In this document: positions 60,596 to 63,339 of the stretch, in pieces | Position numbering within the stretch: position 1 is the stretch's first letter | How the letters are laid out: each line of letters begins with the position of its first letter | Assembly: GCF_000003605.2 (NCBI RefSeq) | Contig: NW_003140832.1 | Span: 1 to 63,339 of the forward strand | Direction of reading: 5' to 3' | Length of the DNA: 63,339 nucleotides | From: Saccoglossus kowalevskii | Taxonomy: Eukaryota; Hemichordata; Enteropneusta; Harrimaniidae | Made by a program: the position numbers and the translations under genes | Notes under the pieces: generated by a model | What the model saw: only the letters and a program-made list of their open reading frames with translations | What the model was told of the DNA's origin: nothing | The model's database searches: none

Positions 60596-63339
60596 TTTTC
60601 TTTCCTGTTGTATTCCTGCTGGAGTTTGCGACGGTAAATGTCAGGAAATAGAATCGGTAGTGAAACAAAGATAAATCCCGTACAAATCCCGGTTCTCTGC
60701 TCAACAGGGAACGTGCAGTCGCGATGTTGCCACAGCTGATGGAGCGATGATCGCCGTTCGTAATTCACCGGCTTTAGAATGCCCCGATTGGAGAAGACGT
60801 TAAGAGGGGCGCTCCAAATTAATTTACGTCGACAGGAGTGGCAGCTCTAGTGGGAGGGGTATAGAGTTCGGAGAAGTATGACTGTCAGCGTGCATATGGT
60901 ATATATCCAAACATAATGTAATACACGAGCTACATATGCGATAGACGCCGCGGTGGCAGAGAAAAGAACACACAATAAAGTAGATTGATCCCATCAAAGA
61001 TGAAGCTGCCACCCCTCTGAAAGAAATTAGCCACGCCAGTCAGAAGTTTACGGATAGGTAGAGAGGTCACGGCTGTTCGCATTGTTAGCACCGTATTCAT
61101 TAAAATTCGCCGCTGCACCGTTGGCCACATTTGGGGTTTATCTTTTATTCGTCGGTCGTATTATGTATGTGGGAATCAATTCGCTTGTCAATAGTAGTAC
61201 GTGCAATAGTTATAGTTCGATTCAATTCCACTCATGCATATACAGTGAAAAAAAAAAAAAACCAACTTACTCGTTGACTTGTTTGCTTCCTCTACTTTGT
61301 CCGATTGTTGTTGTTGTTTCAGTCATCAAATGCATACAGTGAATAGCTCTGTGTGACTTCTTTCGTTTTTCGTGCGTAGCGTGTCTAATCAATAGTTCAC
61401 ATCACAGTTTATAGAGGGACTGTGTCCACATGTACCGATTTACGCGGCACGAGAGTGAACACGTCCTGTTCGATGCGACTTCCATAGGGGATGCCGTTCA
61501 AGCTACGGACATCGAGTTACGAATATCGAGTTATGAAAACACCGAGTTATGAAAATGATCACGCCCATATTTTAGAAACCACGCCCACTTTTGCGAATCA
61601 TGTGCAAAATATAAATTGATGTTCAATTACCAGTTAAGAGAACTTTCGAGTTACAGGCAATATATATTTTTGTTTTTGTTGAACGTCTTCATTTAGAAGA
61701 TCTAACTTTAATAATTAACAGTTGACCGAACTCAGAGGTACGGGCAACATAGATTTTTCATTCAAATGAGCCTGTCTTGCGCCCCTGACCCGTAAGCTGT
61801 ATTTTCGTGCAATAAATGTGTATGTGTAGAGGTAATAACTAATCAGGTTGCATCTCAGTGACGTTCCAAATACGACATGTGACCATTGTGTAACGGTCTC
61901 CTGTGTGTATCAACAATCATTGTGTGGTATAGTAACACACGAACAGGTGACGATCTCGTTGCAATAACTGCATATCTCGATCCCCAGTTTTTCTTGCAAA
62001 AAAAAAAAATCATCCATTGTATATACGTGTGGGAGAATTGCTAAGTCGGGAGAATCGAACATCGACAAAATGATGTTGCGAATATCGCCACTTGGCGGCG
62101 CACAACATATGTATACCCTATCAGAGAAGTTATGCTACAGGAATATCATTGAAACGACGCGTTGCACATATTACATTCCAGGGGGCCTGAAATTAATCCC
62201 CACGGGGTCCAGTACTGTACATGGGAGGGGGCAACAGCTTGCTGAATCTTCGGTTTTACTTTTTCACTCGCTCGCTCATTGAAACACCGACCGCTCGCCC
62301 AAACACTGATCACTGGCACATGAGTTGTCGAAATGGTGGGTTTGATAGTAAAGTGTGAACGTACTAAGTACAACTAGTATTAACTATTATTAAATTTTGA
62401 ACGTCACTTCAAATCTATTAGTTGTATGACACTTGTCTCGTGAAAGCAACTGAACTGGGACATCTTGTTATGTGTTTTGGGTGCTTGTTCTAGATGTAAT
62501 ATTTTAAATTATTTTAATGAGACAGCTACATGAAAAAAGCATAGGTAACTCATTTTGACAGATCAGAGAAATGAGGAAATGTTAATGATTAATTTCAAAA
62601 ATAACGATATCACTGAATCCACGTTGGTCGGTCTGGTAAAATTTGACATTCAATTTTCAAAAATAAGTCACGATCATTGAATGAGTTCAGTCTTTACCGT
62701 ATACGTACAGTAAAAGTGTTCCCAAAAAAATATTTTTGACTAAAAACGACCACATGCCCTGAAAAAATCGAACAGAGCTTGACATGTATGAATAATTTAT
62801 TGGGCTTAAAAAAACGCGTCAAATATAGTAATAGCCATAAATATTTGGTGGCCTGTCGATGAACAATTCGAAACTCAGGATTCATACGGAAGTCCTCCAG
62901 GGCTGAAAATCATCGACCCTACTCTGGTTTACTTTATTTCCCAACTTGCAGAGAAAACTGATTCGCCGTGGACTCTAATGTATCTCAGCCTAGTATTTTT
63001 GAACTGAGGTCAAATTCCATCCGTTTGTCAAAATGTACCGATGTTTTTCAGCTAATAATTTTGAAGCCTGTCGCAGCACAAAAACACTATGTGAATCGAC
63101 GCCGGAAATTGGATGGTAAGACGACCCTTCACTTAGCGTCAAATATGCTTTGTTACAACATCATTGATTGGCTGAAAGTCACATGATCGAAGTACGACCT
63201 GAGTCACAGAACCATATTTGTCCGTATTATCAACAGGACCTCGCAAAAGAACCACACCCACATTTTCAAAATCTTTTTTAGCGGGGAAATTGCCAACAAA
63301 TGTCAAAAAACTCGTGAATTTCATGGATTCGAATAAATA
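60596..63339. other. Region upstream of gene A, no gene recognised
   Basis: The gene A promoter should be here. A TATATA word near 60901 on the minus strand is one candidate about 300 bases upstream of the ATG, but such words are common in this AT-rich DNA. A CGAGTTAYGAA word is repeated three times at 61513-61555. No coding family was seen. Confidence 0.4.

Noticed and set aside
60901-60906. TATA box for gene A
   Set aside because: TATATA words are frequent in this AT-rich DNA and the distance to the ATG (about 300 bases) gives no support.

Overview
This is a metazoan nuclear window, about 37-40% GC by eye. It has spliced genes with canonical GT-AG introns, many short inverted-repeat elements, several classes of retroelement remnant and abundant low-complexity DNA. 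The transposon mix (L1/Tx1-like LINE, CR1/L2-like 3' end, RTE/CR1-like RT piece, BEL/Pao remnant, a DIRS-like gag/RT remnant, TTAA-flanked MITEs) fits a marine invertebrate such as a hemichordate, echinoderm, cephalochordate or lophotrochozoan. I cannot name the species.

The real genes form a small family of secreted M28 metallopeptidase-like proteins. Two complete models lie head-to-tail on the minus strand: gene B (28173 down to 20729, 8 exons, 413 aa) and gene A (60595 down to 41022, 8 exons, 412 aa). Every splice site was read by eye. The seven introns have the same phases in both genes (1,0,1,0,1,1,1), both start with a tiny first exon, and both end in a short hydrophobic tail that looks like a GPI-attachment signal. 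A lone plus-strand exon at 6290-6504 has the length, phases and motifs of exon 2 of this family, so it is a third, truncated copy in opposite orientation.

The most interesting biological point is that neither complete paralogue keeps the canonical M28 metal and catalytic set, and each lacks different residues. Gene B keeps the His-x-Asp and the distal His but has Asn where the bridging Asp is expected and Lys-Glu in place of the Glu-Glu pair. Gene A keeps His-x-Asp and the bridging Asp but has Asp-Val in place of Glu-Glu and Asn in place of the distal His. They look like surface-anchored pseudopeptidases or strongly altered enzymes.

Layout: 1-6 kb is repeat-rich and holds a large imperfect palindrome (2087-5638) and a duplicated block of about 340 bp. 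6.3-10.3 kb has the orphan M28 exon, a RecQ-like N-terminal fragment, a 2.87-kb inverted-repeat element carrying two satellite arrays (81 bp and 16 bp), and a C2-C2 zinc-finger exon. 10.8-15.2 kb is a decayed L1/Tx1-like LINE on the minus strand. 15.5-20 kb holds a MITE with a 10-bp target duplication, a CR1/L2-like 3' end and a 41-bp tandem array split by a TTAA MITE. 20.7-28.2 kb is gene B. 28-41 kb is transposon remnants (BEL/Pao-like, a multicopy invertebrate ORF family, DIRS-like gag/RT, a possible terminal repeat). 41-60.6 kb is gene A with a 13-kb first intron. The last 2.7 kb is upstream sequence with no recognisable gene.

No rRNA, tRNA or CRISPR feature was seen. Exon coordinates are manual reads, and transcription starts and polyadenylation sites were not established.
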